A stretch of DNA of 64,000 nt. It comes from CALHVX01 sp039198065. GTDB lineage: Bacteria > Pseudomonadota > Gammaproteobacteria > Pseudomonadales > Azotimanducaceae. The stretch lies in NCBI GenBank assembly GCA_039198065.1, contig JBCCTU010000001.1:372001-436000 (forward strand), written 5' to 3'. Below are positions 40,551 to 49,090 of this stretch, piece by piece (the first letter of the stretch is position 1; the number at the start of each line of letters is the position of its first letter). The notes under the pieces are model-generated. The model saw only the letters and a list, made by a program, of their open reading frames with translations, was not told where the DNA came from and did no database searches. A program made the translations under genes and the position numbers.

Positions 40551-40759
40551 CCACACTTTTGCGCAGCGAACGAATGACAAGCGCAGGCCGCAAATCGGGG
40601 TCGTGCTGAAAGAATCATCCCGGCGTTGCACGTCGGCACTGCGAGAGCCACGGGAGCAGCAGACCGATTACCGAGGGACCTGCCGACACACGCGGGGCTG
40701 CAGCCATATTGCAGGCATCGATCTTTCGCTGAGAACACGATGCGACAGGAGAACCACAA

Positions 40760-41098
40760 ATGAAGTTGATCACAGCCATCATCAAGCCCTTCAAGCTCGA
40801 TGATGTTCGCGAAGCGCTTTCGGAGATTGGCGTTCAGGGCATGACCGTCTCAGAAGTGAAAGGGTTTGGCCGCCAGAAAGGGCACACGGAGCTCTACCGC
40901 GGGGCCGAATACGTGGTCGATTTTCTGCCGAAAGTGAAGATAGAGATTGCTGTCGATTCGGCGTTGCTGGAGTCGGCCTTGGATGCCATCACCAAATCCG
41001 CCAACACCGGCAAGGTGGGTGATGGGAAAATCTTTGTCTCCAAACTGGAAGAGGTCGTCCGCATCCGCACCGGAGAAACCGGTCCCGAAGCCGTATAG
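40760..41098 (+). CDS. glnK: PII nitrogen regulatory protein GlnK
   Basis: 112 residues from ATG 40760. MKLITAIIKPFKLDDVREAL is the standard PII start; the T-loop GHTELYRGAEYVVDFLPKVK holds the uridylylation target Tyr51; VGDGKIFVSKLEEVVRIRTGE ends the ATP-binding core. GlnK senses 2-oxoglutarate and ATP/ADP and blocks AmtB when nitrogen is ample. The amtB gene follows after 50 bases in the same transcript. Expression should rise at nitrogen limitation through sigma-54 and NtrC. Confidence 0.97.
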   Translation: MKLITAIIKPFKLDDVREALSEIGVQGMTVSEVKGFGRQKGHTELYRGAEYVVDFLPKVKIEIAVDSALLESALDAITKSANTGKVGDGKIFVSKLEEVVRIRTGETGPEAV

Positions 41099-41148
41099 AA
41101 AAAGAAAAGCGGTCCATAAAAAAACGCGATGATCAAGGAGGAGGGTAA

Positions 41149-42390
41149 GTGGAAGCGCTAACGCAGACCAACTACGCCTTAGACACGTTCTATTATCTCG
41201 TAATGGGGGCCATGGTTATGTTCATGGCACCGGGCTTTGCGATGCTCGAGGCCGGGCTCGTGCGGTCGAAAAACACAGCTGAAATTCTCACTAAAAACGT
41301 CGCTCTGTTTTCGATTGCCTGCGTCATGTTTCTACTCTGTGGCTACGCGATCATGTATCCGGCAGACGCCGCGGCTGGGTCGATCATGCCGATCTTCAGC
41401 AGCCTCATCGGCGACGAACATTCTCTCGCAGCGGTCCTTGCCGGCGACGAAGATCACTCGAAGCGCAGCGATCACTTCTTCCAGGTTGTGTTCGTTGCAA
41501 CGGCCATGTCAATTGTCTCTGGCGCGGTCGCCGAACGTATGAAGCTGTGGGCTTTCCTCGGCTTTGCGGTCTTCATGACCGGCTTCATCTATCCCATTCA
41601 GGGCTACTGGAACTGGGGCGAGGGGTTTCTTTACGCCAACGGTTACTCCGACTTTGCTGGCAGCGGGACTGTGCATTTGTGCGGCGCGGTAGCGGCGTTG
41701 GCCGGGGTTCTGTTGCTTGGCCCACGAAAGGGCAAGTACGGTGCGAATGGCGAGGTGAACGCCATACCTGGTGCGAATATGCCGCTCGCGACGCTCGGTA
41801 TGTTTATTCTTTGGTTCGGCTGGTTTGGCTTCAACGGTGGGTCTGAGCTGAAGCTCAGCAACTTCGAAGAAGCGAATGCCGTTGCTCAAGTGTTCGTTAA
41901 CACCAACATTGCAGCCTGTGGTGGCCTGATCGCTGCGCTGCTGCTGGCGCGCTTCTGGTTTGGTAAGGCGGATCTGACGATGGCTCTAAACGGTGCGCTT
42001 GCCGGTTTGGTTTCGATCACGGCCGAGCCTCTCGACGGCTCGGCGATCGGTTCCATGCTTGTCGGCGCCGTGGGCGGCCTGCTGGTGGTCGCATCCATCG
42101 TTACCCTCGACAAGCTGAAGATCGATGACCCGGTCGGCGCGATTTCGGTCCACGGTACCTGTGGTATCTGGGGTCTGCTCGCCGTCTGTTTCCTCGATTC
42201 CGAAGTTGCCCTGACGTCACAACTGCTTGGTATCGCTGTGATCGTCGTGTGGACCTTTGTTGCCAGTTCCATCGTTTGGTTGATCCTGCGATCTATCTTT
42301 GGGATCCGTATATCCGAGGAGCACGAGTTCATCGGTGCCGATGTCGCCGAGTGTGGTGTCGAGGCCTACCCGGAGTTTTCGAAGACTTGA
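41149..42390 (+). CDS. amtB: Ammonium transporter AmtB
   Basis: 413 residues from GTG 41149 behind AAGGAGGAGGG. About eleven transmembrane helices span the protein: MGAMVMFMAPGFAMLEAGLV, FFQVVFVATAMSIVSGAVAE, GFIYPIQGYWNWGEGFLYA, DFAGSGTVHLCGAVAALAG (the conserved pore histidine), MFILWFGWFGFNGGSEL, NTNIAACGGLIAALLLARF and ISVHGTCGIWGLLAVCFL (second pore histidine). It is the trimeric inner-membrane channel for ammonium and is regulated by the GlnK above. No cleavable signal peptide is evident, unlike the E. coli protein. Confidence 0.96.
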   Translation: MEALTQTNYALDTFYYLVMGAMVMFMAPGFAMLEAGLVRSKNTAEILTKNVALFSIACVMFLLCGYAIMYPADAAAGSIMPIFSSLIGDEHSLAAVLAGDEDHSKRSDHFFQVVFVATAMSIVSGAVAERMKLWAFLGFAVFMTGFIYPIQGYWNWGEGFLYANGYSDFAGSGTVHLCGAVAALAGVLLLGPRKGKYGANGEVNAIPGANMPLATLGMFILWFGWFGFNGGSELKLSNFEEANAVAQVFVNTNIAACGGLIAALLLARFWFGKADLTMALNGALAGLVSITAEPLDGSAIGSMLVGAVGGLLVVASIVTLDKLKIDDPVGAISVHGTCGIWGLLAVCFLDSEVALTSQLLGIAVIVVWTFVASSIVWLILRSIFGIRISEEHEFIGADVAECGVEAYPEFSKT

Positions 42391-42490
42391 CTTACGCTTG
42401 ACCGACTGCGGTTGATATTTTGACGCTGCCTTGGCGTTTGTCGGTTAAACAAGTCGATAGCTCAAGTCGGCGTCTCCTGGCGACGCCAGT

Positions 42491-42544
42491 GTCGCCTCCA
42501 ACGCGCCCTCCAACGCGCCCTACAACGCGCCCTGCAAGGCGCCT
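42491..42544. repeat. 12-base tandem repeats after amtB
   Basis: ACGCGCCCTCCA, ACGCGCCCTACA and ACGCGCCCTGCA occur in tandem (42501-42536), with decayed copies at both ends. The span lies between amtB and the terminator. Plus-strand translation gives a Pro-Thr-Arg run that is not a supported gene. Confidence 0.8.
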
Positions 42545-42563
42545 AAAGAAGCGTCCTAAGCAG

Positions 42564-42589
42564 CGCCCCCGACAAGCGGGGCGTTTTTT
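42564..42589 (+). terminator. Intrinsic terminator of glnK-amtB
   Basis: CGCCCC and GGGGCG form a stem around an eight-base loop, followed directly by TTTTTT (42584-42589). It is the clearest intrinsic terminator in the window. Confidence 0.85.
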
Positions 42590-42658
42590 GGCTCGATCGA
42601 CTGGCAGAGCCAAACATTTGCGCTATTACTTTCCCCGGCATTTCGCTGAGAGTACGTC

Positions 42659-42856
42659 ATGGAAAGCAGTACCGTTGAAACCGCAGTCGCCAGTCCTGAG
42701 CATTCCCCCCGCGCCCGCGATGCCGAGCGCTCGAAGCTTGCGTCCGACATAGAGGCGTTCCTGGCTCGCGGTGGCAGCATCGAAGAAGTTCCCAAAGACT
42801 TTCGCGCTGATCCACCGAAGAAGCCGCAGAGCAACTACGGCCGACACTCGATCTAG
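42659..42856 (+). CDS. sutA: SutA-like transcriptional regulator
   Basis: 65 residues from ATG 42659. The C-terminal part LASDIEAFLARGGSIEEVPK followed by ADPPKKPQSNYG matches the SutA core (helix ending E-x-F-L-x-R-G-G, then A-D-P-P-K-K-P-x-S-x-Y-G). SutA of Pseudomonas binds RNA polymerase and raises transcription of housekeeping and ribosomal genes in slow growth. This copy is shorter than Pseudomonas SutA (about 105 residues) because the acidic N-terminal tail is much reduced. It follows glnK-amtB, the same neighbourhood as in pseudomonads, which supports the call. Confidence 0.75.
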   Translation: MESSTVETAVASPEHSPRARDAERSKLASDIEAFLARGGSIEEVPKDFRADPPKKPQSNYGRHSI

Positions 42857-42956
42857 GCCGCCGGTCCGCGGGTTACGATCAGAGGCTGTCGTCAGGGGCG
42901 CCGCCCGGGGCACACGCTGCTAAACTCCGGCGCCGTCAGCTTTCTTGGACGACGGC

Positions 42957-44330
42957 ATGCGTTACATCAGCACGCGCGGTGAAACCCCCGCGCAGACCTT
43001 TCAGGAAGCCGTACTGACGGGGCTTGCACCGGATGGCGGCCTGCTCATTCCCGAGCACATCCCCAGGGTTTCAGAGCACCTCGACGCTTGGTCACAGCTT
43101 GATTTCATCGGGCTGGCCCAGGAAATCGTTGCGCTGTTCGCACCGGATATAGAACGAGTAACTCTTGATGCGTTGGTTCGCTCCGCGTACGAAAGCTTCG
43201 ACCATCCGGATGTCGTCGGCTTGGTGCCCGTCGGTGACGTTCATGTGCTGGAGCTGTTTCACGGGCCAACACTGGCCTTCAAAGACATCGCGTTACAGCT
43301 CCTTGGACGGTTGTTCCGGCACATCCTCGATGAGCGTGGCGAACGATTGAACATCATTGGTGCAACCAGTGGAGATACGGGTAGCGCTGCCATTGCCGGT
43401 GTTCGGGGACAACCGAACATCGACATCTTCGTCATGTTTCCGAAAGGCCGGGTGTCGCCGCTGCAGCAGCTGCAGATGACCTCCGTGCCGGATACCAACG
43501 TATATTGCCTCGAGGTTGACGGCAGCTTCGATGACTGCCAGTCGATGCTCAAGCAAACCTTCGGCGACCTCGAGTTCAAGCGACGCTTTGCGCTCGGCGC
43601 AGTCAACTCCGTCAACTGGGCGCGGGTGCTGGCACAGGTCATTTACTACGCCTATGCCAGCCTCAGATTGGGGCGTGAACGGCCCGTATCGTTCGCTGTG
43701 CCCACGGGCAACTTCGGGAACGTGTTTGCCGGCTATGTCGCGCGCCGTATGGGCCTGCCGATCGATCGGCTCATCGTTGCCACGAACGAGAACGACATAC
43801 TCGCGCGCTTCTTCGCCAGCGGTCGCTATCGGCGCGACGACGTCCGCTTTACGGTCACGCCTGCGATGGACATTCAGGTGGCGAGCAACTTTGAGCGCTA
43901 TCTGTACTTTCACCTCGACCGTGACCCGGCGCTGCTGCGACGATTCATGCAGGACTTCGCCGAGACCGGCGATGCGGCCCTCGACCGTGCACCGCCGATA
44001 GCCGACTTTGAGGCGACGGCGGTCGCTGCCGAAGATACGCTCAGGGCCATTACTAAGACCTACGAACAGCATCGCTACGTCGCGGACCCTCATACGGCGG
44101 TCGGTATCGCCGCCGCAGCACGCGTACCCCGCAGTGGTCCAACGGTCTGCGTTGCGACAGCGCACCCGGCGAAATTCCCCGAGTCCGTGGATTCTGCGCT
44201 CGGTGCTCCGCTCGCGCGTCACCCGCGGCTCGAGGCGCTGCGAGGCTTGCCGCAGCGGCTGGACCCGTTGGCAGCAAAGGTAGATGCTTTGAAGCACTAC
44301 GTAGCGGAACACTGTGGGGAGGCGGAGTGA
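42957..44330 (+). CDS. thrC: Threonine synthase
   Basis: 457 residues from ATG 42957; MRYISTRGETPAQTFQEAVL matches the start of pseudomonad ThrC, so the upstream TTG is not needed. The PLP lysine lies in FHGPTLAFKDIALQLLGR, and TSGDTGSAAIAG, VMFPKGRVSPLQQLQMTSV, FAVPTGNFGNVFAGYVARRM and VATNENDILARFFASG are standard ThrC blocks. It converts O-phosphohomoserine to threonine. No hom or thrB gene is beside it here. The enoyl-CoA hydratase gene starts within its stop codon region. Confidence 0.95.
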   Translation: MRYISTRGETPAQTFQEAVLTGLAPDGGLLIPEHIPRVSEHLDAWSQLDFIGLAQEIVALFAPDIERVTLDALVRSAYESFDHPDVVGLVPVGDVHVLELFHGPTLAFKDIALQLLGRLFRHILDERGERLNIIGATSGDTGSAAIAGVRGQPNIDIFVMFPKGRVSPLQQLQMTSVPDTNVYCLEVDGSFDDCQSMLKQTFGDLEFKRRFALGAVNSVNWARVLAQVIYYAYASLRLGRERPVSFAVPTGNFGNVFAGYVARRMGLPIDRLIVATNENDILARFFASGRYRRDDVRFTVTPAMDIQVASNFERYLYFHLDRDPALLRRFMQDFAETGDAALDRAPPIADFEATAVAAEDTLRAITKTYEQHRYVADPHTAVGIAAAARVPRSGPTVCVATAHPAKFPESVDSALGAPLARHPRLEALRGLPQRLDPLAAKVDALKHYVAEHCGEAE

Positions 44331-45184
44331 CGAATACCTCAAAGGGGAACGGCGCGACCGAGCGTCGAACGGAAGCCGGGGAAAGTCTCGAGCAGCATCG
44401 TTGGACCGCGATCCGCGTTGAGCGTGTTGCTGCTGCACCGCGAGTCGCTCTGCTCACCCTGGACCGGCCGCAGCGCATGAATGCCTGGACGTACGCCATG
44501 AACGAGGAGCTGACCGTGGCGATACAGGCAATCAACGACGATCCGAGCTACGGCGCCATGGTGTTGACCGGAGCTGGGCGTGCATTCTGCGCCGGTGCGG
44601 ATATGCAGGACACGTTCAATGGCGGTGATCGGGCACCGGACATGGATCGCTCGGAGCGCCCACAGTCAGTTGACTGGGTGGAGCTACTGCGCAGTTCGAA
44701 GCCGATAATCGCCGCCGTTAACGGCGCGAGCGTCGGCGTCGGTGCGACCATGATTCTGCCCTGCGACGTGATCATCGCGGCAGAGTCCGCCCGCTTCGCC
44801 ATGGGCTTCATCAAAATGGGTCTTGTGCCGGAGCTCGCCAGTTCGCACTTCCTGGTGCAACGCCTCGGGTTCGGCCGTGCCAGTGAGATGTGCCTCACTG
44901 GCGAGCTGTACAGTGCTGCCGACGCCTCGGCCATGGGGCTCGTCGACCACCTCGTGGCTGACGATGCCTTGCTCGAGCGGGCAACGGAACTTGCCGGACG
45001 CATGGCCGCTAACCCGTCGCGACAGCTGCGCTGGGCGAAAGAGCTGCTGACCATCAATGGCTCGGAAACGGACCTCAAAGCCGTTCAGCGACGTGAGCTG
45101 GCGCGGCTTGATGAAGCCTTCGCCTCCGCCGAACACAAAGAAGCGGTGGCTGCGTTTCTGGAGAAGCGCGCTCCGCAGTTTTAA
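44327..45184 (+). CDS. Enoyl-CoA hydratase/isomerase family protein
   Basis: 285 residues from GTG 44327, overlapping the thrC TGA. LLTLDRPQRMNAWTYAMNEE and VLTGAGRAFCAGADMQD form the crotonase oxyanion hole and substrate pocket; KPIIAAVNGASVGVGATMIL, CDVIIAAESARFAMGFIKMG and LVPELASSHFLVQRLGFGRA follow. The catalytic Glu of the first position is replaced by a shorter region, but a Glu is in MGLVPELAS. Substrate is unknown. An N-terminal extension of about 25 residues (NGATERRTEAGESLEQ) is unusual. Coupling with thrC is odd, since no threonine role is known for this family. Confidence 0.88.
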   Translation: MTNTSKGNGATERRTEAGESLEQHRWTAIRVERVAAAPRVALLTLDRPQRMNAWTYAMNEELTVAIQAINDDPSYGAMVLTGAGRAFCAGADMQDTFNGGDRAPDMDRSERPQSVDWVELLRSSKPIIAAVNGASVGVGATMILPCDVIIAAESARFAMGFIKMGLVPELASSHFLVQRLGFGRASEMCLTGELYSAADASAMGLVDHLVADDALLERATELAGRMAANPSRQLRWAKELLTINGSETDLKAVQRRELARLDEAFASAEHKEAVAAFLEKRAPQF

Positions 45185-45201
45185 CGGCGCTCTGGGATCG
45201 G

Positions 45202-45939
45202 TTAACCCGAACCCGGCTGTTGCCGGGTGCCGAGCTGTTCTAGGGTCTGGGGAAGGTCGAGCCAACGGCGCACGACGGCGTCCGGTGCGGGCTGGGCAGC
45301 CGGGTCTGTGTCGTGCGCAATGCACATCTGCACCGTTGCAAAGCCGACGGCGGCTGCGGCCCGGATGTCGGCCACGGGATCGTCGCCGACATGAACTGCT
45401 GCCTGGGCGCTGACCCCGGCGCGCGCTAGCGCCGCTTCGAACATGGCTGGCGCCGGCTTGCTTGCCCCTACCTCAGCTGCGCTGCAGCTGAAGCTGAAGC
45501 AGTGGCCGAGCCCAAGGCGAAACACGTCGGCGTTGCCGTTCGACAGAGCGGCCAACGTGTAGCGGCTGGCAAGTTCGGTTAAGACCCTTTCCGCGTTGTC
45601 ATACAGCGTCAGTTCGTGGCGACCATCGAGGAAGGCGTCCGTTGCGCCGTCTGCCAGCGCCTCTGCTTCTCCCGTCGCGAGGCCCTCCTGCTGCAGGGCG
45701 AGGGCGAGTACGCGCCGGCGCATACGCGTCAGGTCGTGCGCCAAGCCCGGATCGCCAGGCAGCAGTTCTGCCCGTAGCGCCATGAATCGCTCGCGCGTCA
45801 GCGCCTCAAGGAAGCCCGGCATACGCGGCTCGAGCCACCGGCGCATGGCCTGCATCGCGTTGCCGATCGATTCCTCGACAGACCACAGCGTGTTGTCCAG
45901 GTCGAAGGTAATCAGTTCGATCGATAGCGGAGGGCTCAC
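45202..45939 (-). CDS. yigB: HAD-family phosphatase, YigB type
   Basis: 245 residues from GTG 45939, overlapping xerC by GTGA. The HAD motif I is ITFDLDNTLWSVE, motif II is TLAALSNGNAD, motif III/IV lies in VHVGDDPVADIRAAAAVGFA. Place and size match E. coli YigB, a riboflavin-pathway phosphatase acting on 5-amino-6-(ribitylamino)uracil phosphate and also on FMN and other phosphates. It is the last gene of the operon that begins with argH, and it converges on the hydratase gene. Confidence 0.88.
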   Translation of the reverse strand: MSPPLSIELITFDLDNTLWSVEESIGNAMQAMRRWLEPRMPGFLEALTRERFMALRAELLPGDPGLAHDLTRMRRRVLALALQQEGLATGEAEALADGATDAFLDGRHELTLYDNAERVLTELASRYTLAALSNGNADVFRLGLGHCFSFSCSAAEVGASKPAPAMFEAALARAGVSAQAAVHVGDDPVADIRAAAAVGFATVQMCIAHDTDPAAQPAPDAVVRRWLDLPQTLEQLGTRQQPGSG

Positions 45940-46874
45940 GAGTCGGTCGGTTCCTCGTCCGCAGCCGCCGCTCTTGGATGCGCGCGATCGTACACGGCTG
46001 CGAGCTGCTGAAAATCCAAATGCGTGTAGATCTGGGTCGTGCTGATGTCGGCATGCCCGAGCAACTCCTGCACGGCACGCAGGTCGCCGGAGGATTCGAG
46101 CAGGTGGCTGGCGAAGCTGTGGCGCAGCACGTGAGGATGCAAGGCATCGGTGTGAAGCCGGGCCTGACCGCGGCGCCGCAGGCGGCTCTGTACTGTGCGA
46201 GGGCTGATGCGTTTGCCTCGGGCAAGAAAGAGCGGTGCGTTACCCTGCGGAGCCGGATGATCATCCAGGCACCGCGCTAGAGCCTCGCGGCAGGGACTGC
46301 CCATGGGCAGGACGCGTTCCTTTCGCCCTTTACCGAGTACCCGGACCGTGCCGTTGGCTAGATCAACGTCGCCGCAGTTGAGACCAACAAGCTCCGCCAG
46401 CCGCAGGCCGCTTCCATAGAGGAGTTCGAGCATGGCCTGGTCGCGGCGGTCCAGTACCGGGTTGCGGCTGCGCTCGCGGCGAGGATCAAGCAGTGCAGCC
46501 GACTGATCTGAGTCGAGGGTGCGGGGCAGTTTGCGACCACCCCGCGGTGCTTGGATTCCAGCTACGGGGTTTGCTTCTACCAGCTTCTGCTTGCGCAGGT
46601 CTTCGAACAGGCTGCGCACGGCTGACAGTGCGCGGCGCACGCTGCTGCTGGCCTGCTGCGTTCCGTGCAGGGAGGCCAAGTAGTCCCGCACGTGTCGCGG
46701 CCGTGTTGATAGCAGCAGATCGGCAGCAGGCTCGTCACCGGCCGCGTGCTGCGCGCGCCGGACGGTGAGAAAGCGCGCTAGATCGCGACGGTACGCGGCA
46801 ACGGTGTGCGGGGAGTAATTGCGGACCGTTGCCAGCAGTTCGATGAAGCGGTTGATCCGTGCTTCCGCGTCCAT
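45936..46874 (-). CDS. xerC: Site-specific tyrosine recombinase XerC
   Basis: 312 residues from ATG 46874. The SAM-like core-binding domain starts EARINRFIELLATVRNYSPH. In the catalytic domain an arginine lies in LYGSGLRLAELVGL, the lysine in VLGKGRKERVLP, H-x-x-R in HPHVLRHSFASHLLE and the nucleophile tyrosine in STTQIYTHLDF. It acts with XerD at dif to resolve chromosome dimers. Chromosomal synteny with dapF and yigB rules out a phage integrase. The DUF484 gene usually found between dapF and xerC is missing; the gap is only 12 bases. Confidence 0.95.
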   Translation of the reverse strand: MDAEARINRFIELLATVRNYSPHTVAAYRRDLARFLTVRRAQHAAGDEPAADLLLSTRPRHVRDYLASLHGTQQASSSVRRALSAVRSLFEDLRKQKLVEANPVAGIQAPRGGRKLPRTLDSDQSAALLDPRRERSRNPVLDRRDQAMLELLYGSGLRLAELVGLNCGDVDLANGTVRVLGKGRKERVLPMGSPCREALARCLDDHPAPQGNAPLFLARGKRISPRTVQSRLRRRGQARLHTDALHPHVLRHSFASHLLESSGDLRAVQELLGHADISTTQIYTHLDFQQLAAVYDRAHPRAAAADEEPTDS

Positions 46875-46886
46875 AGTCAGGAGAGC

Positions 46887-47729
46887 TCAGGAGAGCTCAA
46901 GGGTTCCGTGGTACACAAGACTTGCTGGCCCGCTCAGAAGTACATGCCCAGTCTCCCGCTCGATGGTGACCCGCACCTTTCCGCCAGGTAGAGACACCTT
47001 TACCTTGTCGCCCACCTGCCCGAGACGGTGCGCGGCCACGACCGCGGCGCAGGCGCCGGAGCCGCAGGCGCGGGTCTCACCGACCCCGCGTTCGTGGACC
47101 CGCAAGCGGATAAAGCTGTCGTCGATTACCTGGCAAAAGCCGATGTTGGCCTGCTCCGGGAATGCCGGATGGCCCGTCAGTGCCGGACCGATGTCGGCAA
47201 CCGGGGTATCGCTCACGCTGTCAACGAAAATGACGCCGTGGGGGTTGCCCATGGATACCGGAAACACTGAATAGTCGACGCCGGCAGCGTTGATCCGATA
47301 GCGCCCCTGGTCATCGCTCTCGTTGGGCGGTGCAAAGGGTACGGCGGACGGCTCGAGGATTGGCGCACCGAGATCGACCTCGACAAACTGTGTGTCTCGA
47401 ACCCGAGCCGTGATCGAACCGGTGTTGGTCTGAAACTTGAGCTCAGCTTTGGGGCTCAGGCCGCGCTCGTTGGCGAAGCGCGCAATGCAGCGAGCCCCGT
47501 TGCCGCACTGTTCGGCCTCAGATCCGTCGGTGTTGAAGAAGCGGCATGCGAAGTCTGCTTCCGGATCCCGAGGCGGTGCGAGAACCAGCAGCTGATCGAA
47601 GCCGATACCGGTGTGGCGGTCTGCCCAGCGCGCAACGAGGCCCTGATCTACGTCCCATTGCTGGGTTACCAGATCAAGCACCATGAAGTCGTTGCCGAGC
47701 CCATGCATCTTGCTGAATTTGAGCTGCAT
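46887..47729 (-). CDS. dapF: Diaminopimelate epimerase
   Basis: 280 residues from ATG 47729, one base overlapping the lysA TGA. KFSKMHGLGNDFMVLDLV, FFNTDGSEAEQCGNGARCIA (first catalytic cysteine) and GVGETRACGSGACAAVVA (second catalytic cysteine) are complete. The length matches E. coli DapF (274). It interconverts LL- and meso-diaminopimelate for peptidoglycan and lysine. It is encoded between lysA and xerC in the conserved order. Its end carries a short 10-base near-tandem repeat (GAGAGCTCAG). Confidence 0.97.
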   Translation of the reverse strand: MQLKFSKMHGLGNDFMVLDLVTQQWDVDQGLVARWADRHTGIGFDQLLVLAPPRDPEADFACRFFNTDGSEAEQCGNGARCIARFANERGLSPKAELKFQTNTGSITARVRDTQFVEVDLGAPILEPSAVPFAPPNESDDQGRYRINAAGVDYSVFPVSMGNPHGVIFVDSVSDTPVADIGPALTGHPAFPEQANIGFCQVIDDSFIRLRVHERGVGETRACGSGACAAVVAAHRLGQVGDKVKVSLPGGKVRVTIERETGHVLLSGPASLVYHGTLELS

Positions 47730-49090
47730 CAGGCGCGTCGCTCCTGCGCGGTTGCAGCGGATGCTATCGACGCGGTGTGTGTCGGCGCGTCCGCAGGTGA
47801 GTCAACGGGCCGCTCGAGATCGTCGATCTCATGTTCGATCTGGTCGCGCAGCGTTTCGCGCCTACGGATTCGGCGGTGGCTATCGCCCTCGACGAGCACT
47901 TCTGCGGCGCGGCCCCGGCTGTTGTAATTCGACGCCTGAACCATGCCGTATGCACCGGCGCCATGGACCGCCAGTAACTCGCCGCCGTGCAACGCAAGCG
48001 TTCGATTCTGGGCCAGGAAGTCTCCGGACTCGCACACGGGCCCAACGATGTCCCAGCGACGTGGCGCTTGCTCTTCTGCTCCGGCCGCGGTTGCGGCAAC
48101 GATTTCGATGTCGTGGTGCGCTTGGTACAGGGCCGGCCGAATGAGGTCGTTCATTGCCGCATCAACCACCGCGAAGCTTTTTCCGTCGAGGGTGTCGCTC
48201 GGCTTTAGATACTGCAACCGCGTCAGCAGCACACCGCCGGTGGCCACGAGAAATCGTCCGGGTTCGAGCAGGAGTTTGAGCTTGCGCCCGGTGAGAGCGC
48301 GGCGGAGCGCGGCGCCGTAACTCTCGACGTCAAACTCGGTTTCATTGTGATAGCGCACACCGAGACCGCCCCCGAGATCGAGATGCGATAGCTCAATGCC
48401 CACTTCCGCCAGTCGATCCACCAATGCCAGTAGGTTCTGCAGTGCGTCGAGCAGCGGTCCGGATTCGGCGATCTGGGAGCCGATGTGGCAGTCGATGCCG
48501 ATGACGTCCAGGTAAGCGTGATCCCGAGCGCGCTCGTAGAGCGCTAGTGCCTGTTCCTGTGGAACGCCGAATTTGTTGTCTTTGAGCCCCGTGGAAATGT
48601 ACGGGTGCGTGGCTGCGTCAACGTTTGGGTTTACGCGGATCGATACGGGAGCCGGTCGCTGAAGCAGTGCAGCCTGGTCAGCGAGCCGGTCGAGCTCGGC
48701 ACCGCTTTCGACGTTGAAACACCCGATGCCGACTTTCAGCGCAAAGGCGATCTCTTCGCGCCGCTTGCCAACGCCGGAGAACAGCACCGACTTAGGGTCG
48801 CCCCCGGCGATCAACACGCGTTCCAGTTCGCCGGCGGAGACGATGTCGAAGCCCGCACCGAGGTCTGCGAACAGGCGCAGGATGCTGAGATTGCTGTTCG
48901 CTTTTACGGCATAGTGCAAGGCGTGGTCGAGACTGCCGAGGGCCGCGTCGAGGCGTTCATACCGATGGACTATGTCGTTTCGGGAATACACATAGGTCGG
49001 CGTGCCATAGGTCTCGGCGATCACCGACAGATCACAGCCGTCCATGTGGAGCCGGTTGTTGTTGCGGCTAAATGGGCCACCTTTGCTCAT
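47729..49090 (-). CDS. lysA: Diaminopimelate decarboxylase
   Basis: 453 residues from ATG 49090, overlapping lptM by ATGA. The PLP lysine is in HYAVKANSNLSIL; GAGFDIVSAGELERVL, IDCHIGSQIAESGPLLD, LDLGGGLGVRYHNE and LLEPGRFLVATGGVLLT are the family blocks, and the cysteine of VGPVCESGDFLAQ and Tyr of GAYGMVQASNYN complete the active site. It decarboxylates meso-diaminopimelate to lysine. The protein is about 35 residues longer than usual because of an acidic/Ala-Thr tail (EHEIDDLERPVDSPADAP) before the dapF gene. Confidence 0.96.
   Translation of the reverse strand: MSKGGPFSRNNNRLHMDGCDLSVIAETYGTPTYVYSRNDIVHRYERLDAALGSLDHALHYAVKANSNLSILRLFADLGAGFDIVSAGELERVLIAGGDPKSVLFSGVGKRREEIAFALKVGIGCFNVESGAELDRLADQAALLQRPAPVSIRVNPNVDAATHPYISTGLKDNKFGVPQEQALALYERARDHAYLDVIGIDCHIGSQIAESGPLLDALQNLLALVDRLAEVGIELSHLDLGGGLGVRYHNETEFDVESYGAALRRALTGRKLKLLLEPGRFLVATGGVLLTRLQYLKPSDTLDGKSFAVVDAAMNDLIRPALYQAHHDIEIVAATAAGAEEQAPRRWDIVGPVCESGDFLAQNRTLALHGGELLAVHGAGAYGMVQASNYNSRGRAAEVLVEGDSHRRIRRRETLRDQIEHEIDDLERPVDSPADAPTHTASIASAATAQERRA

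Larger units (their letters stand above)
40279..40759. other. 481-base regulatory region of ubiK and glnK-amtB
   Basis: No coding sequence is supported here. The plus strand holds two NtrC-type sites and a sigma-54 promoter, listed separately, upstream of glnK. The putative transcript would have a leader of about 200 bases, in which I see no other structured element. Confidence 0.75.

Noticed and set aside
42491..42544. Tandem repeats as a possible CRISPR array
   Set aside because: Units are 12 bases and directly adjacent, with no spacers and no cas genes.
42420..42752. Arg/Pro-rich 110-codon frame after amtB
   Set aside because: It is the translation of a 12-base tandem repeat and runs through an intrinsic terminator and into sutA in another frame.
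43293..44438. 381-codon minus-strand frame opposite thrC
   Set aside because: Shadow of threonine synthase, whose motifs are complete on the plus strand.
45936..46874. Tyrosine recombinase as a mobile-element integrase
   Set aside because: Position between dapF and yigB and the XerC-type motifs identify the housekeeping recombinase; no att repeats or phage genes are nearby.
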